Below are positions 1 to 8,781 of a stretch of DNA of 64,000 nucleotides, in pieces. Source of the DNA: Pseudomonas sp. PDM15 (GTDB lineage: Bacteria > Pseudomonadota > Gammaproteobacteria > Pseudomonadales > Pseudomonadaceae); the NCBI RefSeq assembly GCF_014851565.1, contig NZ_JACVAA010000002.1:620001-684000 (forward strand). The letters are read 5' to 3'. A program made the position numbers and the translations under genes. Positions within the stretch are counted from its first letter, which is position 1. The number at the start of each line of letters is the position of its first letter. Under the pieces are notes generated by a model. It was not told the DNA's origin. It did not search any database and saw only the letters and a list, made by a program, of their open reading frames with translations.

Positions 1-467
1 TAGCCCTGAAAGCTCAGACCGAAAGACGAAGCAAGCACTGCATGGCGAACCACGGGCATGTGATGCAGGTTGTCGTGGAAGCCCAGCGGGAAGCCCACTA
101 CCAGCAGCGTGCTGCCTACTTCGACAGGAGCGCCAGACCATTGAAGATGCGCAGGCGTATCTCGACCAATGCCACATCGATGGCACCTGCCGCGTCCAGC
201 CCTTCGCGCCACAGGCTCTGGCCATCACGATACAGCGGTACAGAGAAAGCGCAGGAGCCCCCCATGTCATCTGGGTCGCTGTGCACGTCGATCTCTATGC
301 GTTCAGGGAAATGCCGGCTCGACTCACCCATCAGCATGCCGATTGGTTACCAAGAACAGTGCTGGTCGCGGGCGAAGAAGAAGCCGCTGGCATTGGTCAG
401 CAATGCGCTCCCCCGCGTAGGTGCAGATGCGCACGCTGCCGAGCAGCAGGGGCTCGATCACTGGCAT
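1..467 (-). pseudogene. Frameshifted trypsin-like serine peptidase remnant, cut by window edge
   Basis: No single frame is open, but three minus-strand frames give consecutive pieces of one protein. Reading from 467 the pieces are MPVIEPLLLGSVRICTYAGE, then LLTNASGFFFARDQHC in a second frame, then LFLVTNRHADG, then GESSRHFPERIEIDVHSD running on to AGAIDVALVEIR, and after another shift VGSTLLVVGFPLGFHDNLHH continuing off the left edge. The order and content (ATGFFF, FLVTNRH with the catalytic-His region, GxIDVALVE, VGFPLGF) match the bacterial trypsin-like peptidase family as I know it. At least three frameshifts are needed, so I call it a decayed gene. Its start overlaps the antiporter stop by about 10 bp, suggesting a former operon. 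Sequencing error is unlikely for so many shifts but not excluded. Confidence 0.75.
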
Positions 468-1780
468 GGCGCTGCCCCTTCCCTGTCGCGCCGCCGATAC
501 CACTGCATCAGCGGCCTGACCGACGCCCCATGCAGCAGGATCGAGGCGGCCACGGTGAGCAGCGTCAAGCTGATTAGCTGCTCTGCCAGCTCACCCGAGA
601 CCCCCGTGTTCAAGGCGAACATCAGGTAGAAGAGCGATCCGATACCACGAATGCCGAACCAACAGATCATGCTGCGCTGATGTCCAGCCAGCGGCTCACC
701 AAGCGTGCCTAACACCACCGCAATTGCACGCATAGGCACGAACAGCAGCGCAATCAACCAGAATGCGTCCAGGCTGGGACGGGTGTAGGCCAGCATCACA
801 CCGATCAGCAGTACCAGTGCCAGCTCGGCGAGGCTTTCCAGACGATCGTTGAAGCCTTGCACGGCGTGACTCATCGCCGCGCTTGCATGATGAGAGTGAA
901 CGGCTAACTCGCCTTCCCCATGCTCAGCCAGGTCCGGTCCCATACCGAGCGATTTGCTGCCGGCGCGAGGCTGCTCCTTGACCCGCTGTAGTGCCAGCCC
1001 TGCAGCAAACACGGCGAGGAATCCTGAAGCCAGAGACAGTTGCGCTGCACCGTAGGCCATTGCGATCAGCCCCAGCGAGAGGAACTCATCCAGACCGACG
1101 GCAAGGTGATGGCGGGTGCGCAGATAGACCACAAGCTTGCCGATCGACGCCCCCGCCAATGCGCCAATAAGCAGGCCTCCAAAAGTGGCCCAAGCCAGAT
1201 CGACCAGCCACCAACGCCAACCTCCGACGCCCAGTTCGTGTAAACCCAACAGGCCAAGGCCGAGCATGACGAAGGGGAAAGCCGTGCCATCGTTCAGTCC
1301 GCCCTCTCCAGAGAGGCTGAAGCGCAACCGATCCTGGTTGTTGCTGAGCGTGGTCTGTACGCCTGAGGCCAAGACCGGGTCGGTAGGCGCCAGAATGCCA
1401 CCGAGCAGCACCGCAGCGCCCAGCGGCATGTCCAGCAGGTAGACGCCAACTAGCGTCACCAACCCAACGGTGAGCGCCATGGAAACGAGCGCCAGACGCA
1501 ACGGCAGCCCCCAACGCTTGTCGCGCAGCGGCACCGCCCCCATGTTCAGCCCCACTGCGAACAGGGAAATAAGCAGCGCTATCTCAGCGCCCCACAGGAG
1601 CGCTGAGACATGGAGTGCTGGATCCAACTGAACAATGTCCAGCCCGAAAGGGCCGAAGGCGAACCCGACAGCCATGTAGATCATGGCACTGCTCAGCAGC
1701 AAGCGGGCCAATAGTGTCCCCGCCAAAACCATGGTGATAAGGAGGATGCCAAGCAACAACGACCAAAAGGCGACAGACAT
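458..1780 (-). CDS. Cation:proton antiporter (CPA family)
   Basis: An integral membrane protein of about 440 aa with some 12 hydrophobic segments, the first beginning right after MSVAFW. Residues around GILAPTDPVLASGVQ and GEGGLNDGTAFPF match the conserved core of Na+(K+)/H+ exchangers, including the Asn-Asp pair in the ion-binding region. It should exchange monovalent cations for protons across the inner membrane and help pH or salt homeostasis; the cation cannot be told from sequence. I place the start at the Met just before the first membrane segment; a Met 14 codons upstream (1822) is possible, and neither has a strong ribosome binding site. It is followed by the decayed protease gene. 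Confidence 0.85.
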   Translation of the reverse strand: MSVAFWSLLLGILLITMVLAGTLLARLLLSSAMIYMAVGFAFGPFGLDIVQLDPALHVSALLWGAEIALLISLFAVGLNMGAVPLRDKRWGLPLRLALVSMALTVGLVTLVGVYLLDMPLGAAVLLGGILAPTDPVLASGVQTTLSNNQDRLRFSLSGEGGLNDGTAFPFVMLGLGLLGLHELGVGGWRWWLVDLAWATFGGLLIGALAGASIGKLVVYLRTRHHLAVGLDEFLSLGLIAMAYGAAQLSLASGFLAVFAAGLALQRVKEQPRAGSKSLGMGPDLAEHGEGELAVHSHHASAAMSHAVQGFNDRLESLAELALVLLIGVMLAYTRPSLDAFWLIALLFVPMRAIAVVLGTLGEPLAGHQRSMICWFGIRGIGSLFYLMFALNTGVSGELAEQLISLTLLTVAASILLHGASVRPLMQWYRRRDREGAAPCQ

Positions 1781-2018
1781 GGGGTTGGCTCTGGGGGAAT
1801 GGAGCAAATCTGTCTTGAGCATCCGCCTAGTTGGCCGGCTTGGCTATCGCTGCTTGCGGCGGACCACGGGCTCGGCTTGGCGCATGCAGTACAAGCTTGT
1901 GTGATGAGAGGCTGGCCTAGGTGGTGTAGCGCACCGACAGGCGCAGTCGCCGCTGACATGCTGACTACATCCATCCGCATGCAGGCAATCACGCCTGGCC
2001 AGATCAGGAGAGACACGA

Positions 2019-2234
2019 ATGAACAGCACCCCTGCAGAGATCATTCGGATGAACTGGGGGCACGTGGCCCGCTATGCACACATAGCCTGGGATCAACTGA
2101 CGCTTTATGAACTGGCGCGGACCCAGGGCGATGCCCAACAACTGACGGACCTGGTGCAAAGCCGCTATGACATGCCGCGCGAGGATGCCCAGAAGCAGGT
2201 AATGAGCTTCTTCGAACGACACCGCAACGCCTGA
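2019..2234 (+). CDS. CsbD-like small stress protein
   Basis: A 71-aa soluble protein. The pattern W-x-H...W..LT..EL......Q.L.DLVQ.RY.....DA..QV..FF resembles the CsbD family of small general-stress proteins, whose molecular function is unknown. An AGGAGA ribosome binding site lies 7 bp before the ATG. It stands alone between the divergent antiporter gene and another small ORF. The family call rests on the pattern only and is moderate. Confidence 0.6.
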   Translation: MNSTPAEIIRMNWGHVARYAHIAWDQLTLYELARTQGDAQQLTDLVQSRYDMPREDAQKQVMSFFERHRNA

Positions 2235-2275
2235 CTAGCAACAACACGCCGGAAACCCGGCCAGAGGGTATCAGC

Positions 2276-2461
2276 ATGCTTTTTTCCTACTTTGCCGTGT
2301 CACGTGATTCGGGCAACATTATCCACATCACCATGCGCAGCAGTCCGCCAGCCGATACGCGCACCGTGCGCTACTGCTATGCCTCGATCGCCAACGTAAA
2401 TCGCTACCACACACTGCACAACTCGGGGCAGGATCTCATCAGCCTCAAGAACGTAGCCTGA
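2276..2461 (+). CDS. Small hypothetical protein
   Basis: A 61-aa ORF preceded by AGAGGG nine bases before the ATG and starting 41 bp after the CsbD-like gene, so it could be its operon partner. No family is recognised. It is polar apart from a short hydrophobic start (MLFSYFAV). It is supported only by the ribosome binding site and position; it may be spurious. Confidence 0.3.
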   Translation: MLFSYFAVSRDSGNIIHITMRSSPPADTRTVRYCYASIANVNRYHTLHNSGQDLISLKNVA

Positions 2462-2730
2462 CTCAGATGTTCAGGGCGCAGCGCCAGCACTAGTGTTCCC
2501 TGTGCATGAGTATTCGCATCGGCTCCGACGCTAATTCGCATGCGTGATTCGCGTTCAAAATCGACACTACCACTGCTTTCAAATCGCCAGTCAATCGCAC
2601 GACTCCGACAGCCAGTCGCATTCCCGACACCTACCGCGTCCTCCGACAGCAGTTCGCATCCTCGACAGCCTGCTTTGCCCGCTCCTAGGACAGCCAATCT
2701 TCAAGCGATGCGGGGTTCATTCCACAGTTC

Positions 2731-2780
2731 CCAGAAGCGGACGTAGGCGAAAGGTAGCTACCGGCCAAAAGCGGACTGTC
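2731..2780 (+). repeat. Dispersed GGCCAGAAGCGGAC-type repeat, two partial copies
   Basis: Copy one is ccagaagcggacgt (2731-2744); copy two is ctaccggccaaaagcggac (2758-2776). A close relative, ctaccggccagaagcggac, recurs at 11653-11671. All copies are intergenic. I cannot assign a function. Confidence 0.55.
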
Positions 2781-2793
2781 AGGGGGACGGTAC

Positions 2794-2817
2794 GACCAGT
2801 GCCAATTAGCACTGGTC
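2794..2817 (-). terminator. Hairpin downstream of SDR gene
   Basis: A perfect 9-bp stem (gaccagtgc / gcactggtc) with a 6-base loop, 17 bp beyond the SDR stop codon. There is no T-tract, so it may act as a transcript-end stabiliser or a weak terminator. Confidence 0.5.
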
Positions 2818-2833
2818 GCTTACCATCGCTGGA

Positions 2834-3598
2834 TCAACCGGCCGTAACGGTCATGCCTCCGTCTGCCATGACGACCGATCCGACGATGAAGCTGGCCCGG
2901 TCTGAGGCGAGAAATGCCACGACCTCGGCAATCTCCTCCGGTTGAGCCGCGCGGCCGATGGGGGCGGCCTCGCCATGCTGCGCCAGGAACCCTGGGCCAT
3001 CCTCGACCACGTCGTTGAGGATGTTGGTGATGACGTCGCCGACGCCGATGGCGTTGACCCGGATGCCGTACTCGATGGCCTCGAGTGCCAGGGTGCGAGT
3101 CAGCTGAGCCAGCGCACCCTTGGAGGCGGTGTACGCAGCAATGGTCGGGAAGGCGAAGTAGGAGGCATACGAGGCGATGTTGATGATGGCGCCCGACTTG
3201 TTGGGCATCATTGCCTTGACCGCCTCGCGGGAATGCAGGAAGGCCGCGGTGGCGTTCACCGCCTGGATACGCTCCCAGTCTTCGCGCGTCATGTCGATCA
3301 CCAGCTTGTTGATGATGATGCCGGCGTTGTTGACCAGGATGTCGAGCCGGCCGAACTTCTCCACAGCCAGCCCGACGGCACGCTCGGCGGCCCCGTCAGC
3401 CGTGATGTCGGCCACCAGCGGCACCAGCCCTGGGCGAGCGAGTTCCTCTACGGCGGGATTCAGGTCTTCGGCAATGACCTTGGCACCCCTCGTGTGCAGC
3501 ATCAGTGCGATGGCCTTGCCGATGCCGCTGGCTGCACCGGTCACCAGTGCAACCTTGCCTGCGACTTCTTGAATAACGCTGTGGTTGATAACAGTCAT
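2834..3598 (-). CDS. SDR family NAD(P)-dependent oxidoreductase
   Basis: A classical short-chain dehydrogenase of 254 aa. It shows the Rossmann glycine motif TGAASGIG near residue 20, NNAGI in the middle, the catalytic Ser and YTASKGA (Tyr-x-x-x-Lys), and a C-terminal GSVVMADGG typical of FabG-like members. It should oxidise an alcohol or reduce a carbonyl with NAD(P)(H); the substrate is unknown. The start at 3598 has AAGGAG at the right distance; longer frames upstream lack support. The gene is divergent from a LysR gene (3858), its likely regulator, with a 259-bp gap for the operator. Confidence 0.9.
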   Translation of the reverse strand: MTVINHSVIQEVAGKVALVTGAASGIGKAIALMLHTRGAKVIAEDLNPAVEELARPGLVPLVADITADGAAERAVGLAVEKFGRLDILVNNAGIIINKLVIDMTREDWERIQAVNATAAFLHSREAVKAMMPNKSGAIINIASYASYFAFPTIAAYTASKGALAQLTRTLALEAIEYGIRVNAIGVGDVITNILNDVVEDGPGFLAQHGEAAPIGRAAQPEEIAEVVAFLASDRASFIVGSVVMADGGMTVTAG

Positions 3599-3857
3599 GG
3601 TGATCTCCTTCGTCACGAGCCGGCGAGAAATTCGCGGCCCAGCACCCCTAGGCGCTGTCGTTTTCGACGGGCTCACTGTCTCGCACTGCAATGAGTCGAG
3701 CTTTAGCGTAATTGCCTGCGATGTCGGAGTTTTGCGCTGAACTGCTCCTGTCGCAGAAGGGCTGCTGCGCCTGCCTGTCACCTGCGGTGCCAAGCGAGTG
3801 TTCATGGCTTGTCGACGAGTCCGGGATAAGATGGGCTAAACGTTCGAGGGAATAGAA

Positions 3858-4763
3858 ATGATTGCAGAGCCGGGCACCCCTACGCTGGACCAGTTGCGCG
3901 TATTTCTTACCGTGGTAAACGAGGGCAGCTTCGCAGGCGCCGCGCGCAAGTTGCATCGAGCGACTTCGGTGGTGAGCTATTCAATTGCCAATCTGGAAAT
4001 GCAGCTCGGCGTCAGCCTGTTCGATCGCAAGACCACCCGCAAACCTCAGCTGACAGACGCAGGGCGTACAGTTCTCGCCGAGGCGAGGACCATCTACAAC
4101 GGCATCGATGGATTACGGGCCAAGGTGCGCGGCCTCCTGCACGGATTGGAAGCCGAGGTGCACCTGGTCCTCGACGTGATGTTGCCCAACGAGCGAGTCG
4201 TGGACGCGCTCAAGGCGTTTCGCGAAGAGTTTCCGACGGTGGCGCTGCACCTGCACATCGAGGCCCTGGGCGCGGTGACTCAGCGTGTACTCGAGCGCAG
4301 GGCAACGCTCGGAGTCAGCGGTCCATTGGCCACCAGCATCAGTGGTATCGAACGGGTCGCGGTGGGCAAGGTAGCCCTGGTTCCGGTGGCTGCCCCCAGC
4401 CACCCGTTGGCTCAGCAGAGCACAAACCAACCCGGGGCGGGGCGCTCGCATGTGCAGCTGGTCCTCACCGATCGCTCAAGACTCACCGAGGACCAAGAAT
4501 TCGCCGTGGTGGCAACGCACACCTGGCGCCTGGCCGACCTGGGCGCCAAGCATCTACTGCTGCGCGAAGGCATCGGCTGGGGGAACATGCCGATCGACCG
4601 GGTACGCGACGACCTCGAGAGCGGGCGGCTGGTGCAACTTGACCTCCCCGACTGCCCTGGCGGCGACTACGTGTTCGATGTCATCTACCGAACCGACACC
4701 CCTCCAGGCCCCGCGGCCAGGTGGTTGATCGAGCGCTTCAAAGGCCAGGCAGCCGACACCTGA
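3858..4763 (+). CDS. LysR-type transcriptional regulator
   Basis: A 301-aa DNA-binding regulator. The N-terminal winged helix-turn-helix runs LDQLRVFLTVVNEGSFAGAA, followed by the recognition helix region and LFDRKTTRKPQLTDAG, the usual LysR signature in slightly divergent form. The C-terminal half is the periplasmic-binding-like effector domain. GAGGGA precedes the ATG. Divergent orientation from the SDR gene at 2834-3598 suggests it controls that gene, and wrbA follows 118 bp downstream on the same strand. The effector is unknown. Confidence 0.9.
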   Translation: MIAEPGTPTLDQLRVFLTVVNEGSFAGAARKLHRATSVVSYSIANLEMQLGVSLFDRKTTRKPQLTDAGRTVLAEARTIYNGIDGLRAKVRGLLHGLEAEVHLVLDVMLPNERVVDALKAFREEFPTVALHLHIEALGAVTQRVLERRATLGVSGPLATSISGIERVAVGKVALVPVAAPSHPLAQQSTNQPGAGRSHVQLVLTDRSRLTEDQEFAVVATHTWRLADLGAKHLLLREGIGWGNMPIDRVRDDLESGRLVQLDLPDCPGGDYVFDVIYRTDTPPGPAARWLIERFKGQAADT

Positions 4764-4881
4764 CTGTTCCAGAAAATAGAACCTAAACCCCAGAATTAGC
4801 TATCTATTGTTGAATGATTGGCCGTGCGAGATTGGCTCCATCGCAGCCCACACGCTGCTCTTCACATCAATGGAGGCTCTC

Positions 4882-5481
4882 ATGGCTAAGGTTCTGGTTC
4901 TTTACTACTCCTCTTACGGTCACCTGGAGACGATGGCCCATGCGGTGGCCGAAGGCGCCCGCGCGGGCGGTGCTCAGGTGGACGTAAAGCGCGTGCCGGA
5001 AACGGTTCCCGACGACATCGCCAAGGCAGCGCATTTCAAGCTGGATCAAGCCGCGCCAGTGGCTACAGTCGCCGAGCTCGAACACTACGATGCAATCATC
5101 GTGGGTACTGGCACCAGCTTCGGTCGTATCAGCAGCCAGATGGCAGCCTTTCTAGATCAGGCCGGTGGTCTCTGGGCCCGTGGTGCACTCAACGGCAAGG
5201 TCGGGGGAGCTTTCACCGCCAGCGCGACCCAGCACGGCGGCCAGGAAACCACGCTGTTTTCGATCATCACCAACCTGCTGCACTTCGGCATGACTGTCGT
5301 AGGTTTGCCCTATAGCCACCAAGGGCAGATGAGTGTTGCGGAGGTGGTCGGTGGCGCACCCTATGGCGCAACCACCATCACCGGCGGCGACGGCTCGCGC
5401 CAGCCTAGCGAAATCGAACTGGATGGCGCCCGGCATCAAGGCGAGCTCATCGCCAAGACCGCCATCAAGCTGTTCGGTTGA
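4882..5481 (+). CDS. wrbA: NAD(P)H:quinone oxidoreductase WrbA
   Basis: A 199-aa flavodoxin-fold protein. [12 protein letters not shown] at the N-terminus is the FMN-phosphate loop; [13 protein letters not shown] and [14 protein letters not shown] are the other flavin-binding loops of WrbA. WrbA is a tetrameric FMN enzyme reducing quinones by two electrons with NAD(P)H, avoiding semiquinone radicals. The start at 4882 has GGAGG six bases upstream; a longer in-frame start at 4807 is less likely. It leads a same-strand run with the SnoaL-like and AraC genes. Confidence 0.93.
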   Translation: MAKVLVLYYSSYGHLETMAHAVAEGARAGGAQVDVKRVPETVPDDIAKAAHFKLDQAAPVATVAELEHYDAIIVGTGTSFGRISSQMAAFLDQAGGLWARGALNGKVGGAFTASATQHGGQETTLFSIITNLLHFGMTVVGLPYSHQGQMSVAEVVGGAPYGATTITGGDGSRQPSEIELDGARHQGELIAKTAIKLFG

Positions 5482-5517
5482 TCACACCTGACCCTTTGCC
5501 TTAAGCGAGCGCCCGCC

Positions 5518-5934
5518 ATGACAGCCGAACAGCTGCTGCATTTGCACTTCGAAACTTTTGTTGACGATCATGAGCGCTGGAAAACGCTGATCGCCGACGA
5601 CCTGGTCTGGGAGCTGCCATTCGCCCCGGCGCTTGGTCACCCGGCCCGCCTGGTCGGCCGCGAGCGGGTACTCGACCATGTGGGCTGGTTCGTTGGCGCG
5701 GTGGAAAACTTCCGCTTCCATGACCTGCAGATACACCCGGGCGCCAACGCTGCTGAGGCGAGCGCTGAGGTCAAGGCTGAAGGGCTCATCAAGCCGACGG
5801 GACGTATCTACCAACAGGATTATGTGCTGTTCGTGCGTGTCGAAAACGGCAAGCTGGCTTTCATCCGCGAATACTTCGATCCAGTCCGGGCTGCGCTCGC
5901 CTTGGACGCGCCCATCGTTGGGCTTGCCGACTGA
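5518..5934 (+). CDS. SnoaL-like / NTF2-fold protein
   Basis: A 138-aa protein with the cone-shaped NTF2-like pattern: an N-terminal helix, WELPFAPALGHPARLVGRE, and a C-terminal FIREYFDP strand, as in SnoaL/PhzA-like proteins. Members are isomerases, dehydratases or small-ligand binders; no activity can be assigned. It lies 36 bp after wrbA and is probably co-transcribed with it, so it may act on the same quinone-like compounds. Confidence 0.75.
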   Translation: MTAEQLLHLHFETFVDDHERWKTLIADDLVWELPFAPALGHPARLVGRERVLDHVGWFVGAVENFRFHDLQIHPGANAAEASAEVKAEGLIKPTGRIYQQDYVLFVRVENGKLAFIREYFDPVRAALALDAPIVGLAD

Positions 5935-6016
5935 CCGCGGCAACCTGCTCGGAAACATCGCGCTGCGTTACCCTAACGGTGCCGCCCCTCCGCGGGGCAT
6001 TGCCGATGGAGAACCT

Positions 6017-6949
6017 GTGGGCCCTCCCGAGTCTGACGAGCGCGCTGCCCGCGGTCACCAACGCATCGCCGCCGAATCGATGCCGCAGCACCTACCGGGC
6101 CAGCCTCGCCTGGTGCCGGCGCGCCCGCATTTGCAGGACGCCGTGATGCAACTGTACAGCCATCACACCGTTACCGAGCCGGTACTGGTGCCTGCGGTTG
6201 TGGAGCCATTACTGGTGCTGGTCTTGACAGGATCAGCCAGGGTCGAGGAGCGCTCACTCGGTGGGCAATGGCAGGCGGCAGAGGTGCAGGCCGGAGATTT
6301 CTTCCTGACCAGCACCAGCGAACCCTATGAGATGCGCTGGCAAACCCACGGCGCTGACTGCTTCGAGGTGATGCACCTCTACCTGGGCCTGCCGCTGATC
6401 GAGCTGGCCGCCCGCGAGGTGCTGGGTGATCAGGAAAGGTCAGTAAGGTTTGTCGATATCTCCGGTGCCCGCGATGAGCGGGTGACCAGCATGCTGCAGC
6501 AGATTTGCACAGAGCTGGTCGACCAACCCCAACCCAGTCCTTTGCTGGTGAACTGCCTGGCGCAGGCGTTGGCGGTGCATCTGGTGCGCAATTACCTGGA
6601 CCCGCTTAGCCAAACGCGTAGAGCCAATGCGCTGCAGGCGTACAAGCTTCGCCGTGTGGTCGAGGCGATGCACGAGCTCCTTGCCGAGGATTTCAGCCTG
6701 GCTCACCTGGCGCGGATCGCGGACCTCAGCGAATACCACTTCAGCCGGATGTTCAAACGCGCCACCGGCCTTTCACCCTCCCAGTATTTCATCCGTCTGC
6801 GCATGAACCGCGCCCGGAGTCTGCTGCTCGAGACCGACCGGAGCGTCATCGACATCGGCCTGGAGGTCGGGTATTCGAGCCCGAGCCACTTCTCGCAAGT
6901 GTTTCGCCGGGAGGTGGGCGTCACCCCCAGCGCCTATCGGCAAACCTGA
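6017..6949 (+). CDS. AraC family regulator with cupin N-terminus
   Basis: About 310 aa. The N-terminal part (LLVLVLTGSARVEERS, AGDFFLTST) is a cupin-type sensor; the C-terminal ~100 residues are two helix-turn-helices with LARIADLSEYHFSRMFKRAT and SHFSQVFRREVGVTPSAYR, the AraC signature. I choose GTG at 6017 because GGAG lies 6 bp upstream; Met at 6080 is an alternative and the frame stays open far upstream without a better start. It is the last gene after wrbA and the SnoaL-like gene and may be an autoregulator of the set. Confidence 0.85.
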   Translation: MGPPESDERAARGHQRIAAESMPQHLPGQPRLVPARPHLQDAVMQLYSHHTVTEPVLVPAVVEPLLVLVLTGSARVEERSLGGQWQAAEVQAGDFFLTSTSEPYEMRWQTHGADCFEVMHLYLGLPLIELAAREVLGDQERSVRFVDISGARDERVTSMLQQICTELVDQPQPSPLLVNCLAQALAVHLVRNYLDPLSQTRRANALQAYKLRRVVEAMHELLAEDFSLAHLARIADLSEYHFSRMFKRATGLSPSQYFIRLRMNRARSLLLETDRSVIDIGLEVGYSSPSHFSQVFRREVGVTPSAYRQT

Positions 6950-6964
6950 GCCACGCCAGAAACC

Positions 6965-7522
6965 TCAGAGATTCTGCGGCAAGAATCGCTCACTCAAATC
7001 GAGGGTTCGACCGGCAACGCGGAACTGTCCTTGCCCTTGGTAGTGCAAGGTGGCCGGCTCGGTGACGTTCGAGGCTACATGCCCCTTCAATACTTCCCAG
7101 ATGAACAGACCGTACTCAGCAATCTGGCTGTCGTCGACCAAGCGGCACTCGAAGCTCGCGTAGCATTCCTCGATGAGGGGCGCCTTCACCCGCGTCGCAG
7201 GCACCGCCGTCAGCCCACAGACTTCGAACTTGTCCCTGGATCTGCCCGAACTGTTGCCCACGGCGACGACGGACTCGACCAGCTCGGCGGTCGGCACGTT
7301 GATCACACATTCTCGGCTGCGGCGGATCAGCTCATAGCTATGGTTGCCTTCCCAGATGTAGCAGCCGAATAGCGCAGGCCGGAACTGCATCATCATGTGC
7401 CAACCCATGGTCATGATGTTGCGGTCACCTCGCCAGCTGGAGGTGACCAGGACTATTGGTCCCGTTTCGAGATGGCGTCGGGTTTCGACCAGCGGAAAGT
7501 CGGTTTTTTGGTAGCTGCGCAT
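6965..7522 (-). CDS. Flavin reductase family protein (FMN-binding split barrel)
   Basis: A 185-aa protein with the flavin-reductase-like split barrel: GPIVLVTSSWRGDRNIMTMG near the N-terminus for flavin binding, then SYELIRRSRECVINVP and the GRSRDKFEVCGL region. Members reduce FMN/FAD with NAD(P)H or bind flavin for a partner monooxygenase. It is convergent with the AraC gene (16-bp gap) and follows the MDR gene on the same strand after a terminator, so it is probably transcribed alone. Confidence 0.85.
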   Translation of the reverse strand: MRSYQKTDFPLVETRRHLETGPIVLVTSSWRGDRNIMTMGWHMMMQFRPALFGCYIWEGNHSYELIRRSRECVINVPTAELVESVVAVGNSSGRSRDKFEVCGLTAVPATRVKAPLIEECYASFECRLVDDSQIAEYGLFIWEVLKGHVASNVTEPATLHYQGQGQFRVAGRTLDLSERFLPQNL

Positions 7523-7624
7523 GCTCGGCTTCTCTACTTGAAAATGGAGAGCCAGACTCCCACCGTGCCTCCGTCTTTTCTGTCGCGGGCCTGCCCGGCC
7601 TGTCGGGAAATTGCGGGCAAAAAG

Positions 7625-7646
7625 AAGCCGGGCGTCTGCCCGGCTT
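7625..7646 (-). terminator. Rho-independent terminator of the MDR gene
   Basis: A stem of 9 bp (aagccgggc / gcccggctt) with a 4-base loop. Read on the minus strand it is followed by CTTTTTG. It lies 25 bp beyond the stop of the MDR gene at 7671 and insulates it from the flavin reductase gene. Confidence 0.85.
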
Positions 7647-7670
7647 GTGCCCTTCTGGGTTTGGATCGGA

Positions 7671-8594
7671 TCAGTGACGCGCGTCGAGAACCAGCTTGCC
7701 GCGCGTATGCCGCGCCCAGCTTTTGCGCAGTGCGCCTTCCGCTTGAGACAACGGCAGAACCTCGATCTCGATCATCAGCTCACCGGAGTCGAATTGCTCA
7801 GCGATCTGTTGCAGCTGGGCTCCATCCGAACGCGTAGCGAAATGCTTGCCGGAGGCACCCAGCGCCTCGGCTTGCCTGGCGTCGGGCTGGCTCACCGGGG
7901 ATACCAGCACACCACCTGGTTTCAGCACGGACCATGAGCGCGTCTGGGTGTCACCACCGACCAGGTCTAACACCACGTCCACGGCGTCGACCACGGACTC
8001 GAATGACGACTGGTTGTAGTCGATCACTTGCGAGGCGCCCAGCGAACGCAGGTAGGGATGGTTGCCGGCTGATGCGGTGGCAATCACGTTGGCCCCGGCG
8101 TTTCGCGCCATCTGCACGGCCATGCTCCCGACACCACCCGCTGCACCGTGAATCAGAATCCGCTGCCCAGCCGATAACCGGGCATGCTCGTGCAGCGCCT
8201 GCCAGGCGGTAAGCGCGGCGGCTGGAACGCCGCTGGCCTGCAGGGAGGACAATCGGTTCGGTTTACGGGCCAGACGATCGGCGCTGGCGACCACCTCCGT
8301 GGCGTAACCACCGGCGATTCCAATGAAGCCGAACACCTCGTCACCCACGGAGAAGCTAGTAACGCCCTCACCGATAGCCGCCACACGACCTGCGACTTCC
8401 ACGCCTGGCGTGTAGGGCAACTGCAGCGGAATGAAGGCCTTCATAGCGCCGGAAAGCACCTTCCAGTCGATGGGGTTCACGCCGCTGCCAGCCACTTCGA
8501 TCAGCACTTCGCCCGGGCCGGGAACTGGCGAAGGAGTTTCTTGGAACAGCAAACCTTCCGGTTGACCGTATTGCGCTACGCGAATCGCTTTCAT
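7671..8594 (-). CDS. NADP-dependent quinone oxidoreductase (MDR superfamily)
   Basis: A 307-aa zinc-free medium-chain dehydrogenase. GSGVNPIDWKVLSG near residue 35 and ILIHGAAGGVGSMAVQMA near 145 (GxGxxG-type NADPH loop) are characteristic of quinone oxidoreductases of the zeta-crystallin type; the cysteine/histidine zinc ligands of alcohol dehydrogenases are absent. It should reduce quinones or alkenals with NADPH. The ribosome binding site is GAGGTG. A LysR gene (8782) sits upstream on the same strand. Confidence 0.9.
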   Translation of the reverse strand: MKAIRVAQYGQPEGLLFQETPSPVPGPGEVLIEVAGSGVNPIDWKVLSGAMKAFIPLQLPYTPGVEVAGRVAAIGEGVTSFSVGDEVFGFIGIAGGYATEVVASADRLARKPNRLSSLQASGVPAAALTAWQALHEHARLSAGQRILIHGAAGGVGSMAVQMARNAGANVIATASAGNHPYLRSLGASQVIDYNQSSFESVVDAVDVVLDLVGGDTQTRSWSVLKPGGVLVSPVSQPDARQAEALGASGKHFATRSDGAQLQQIAEQFDSGELMIEIEVLPLSQAEGALRKSWARHTRGKLVLDARH

Positions 8595-8781
8595 GTGTCA
8601 CCTCGGGAGTGGGATTGAGCTACCGGGCTTGCAGCCGCCGCGGTTGCCGGGGTGAGGAAAGTCTGTGCGCAATCGTCTTTTCAAAAAAGACGTCTAATTT
8701 CGACGAATATATTCAGCTATTTAGAAAAGCCGCTCCGTGATGCATACATGGCGGGCGCGACCAAGTGGAGCAGCTGTCAGG

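Larger units (their letters stand above)
2462..2833. other. Gene-free stretch with degenerate short repeats
   Basis: No coding frame here looks real. The stretch holds two copies of attcgcat (2512-2519, 2534-2541), two copies of the GGCCAGAAGCGGAC-type repeat (2731-2780) and a strong hairpin (2794-2817). It separates the small stress-protein genes from the convergent SDR gene and looks like decayed intergenic DNA. Confidence 0.6.
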
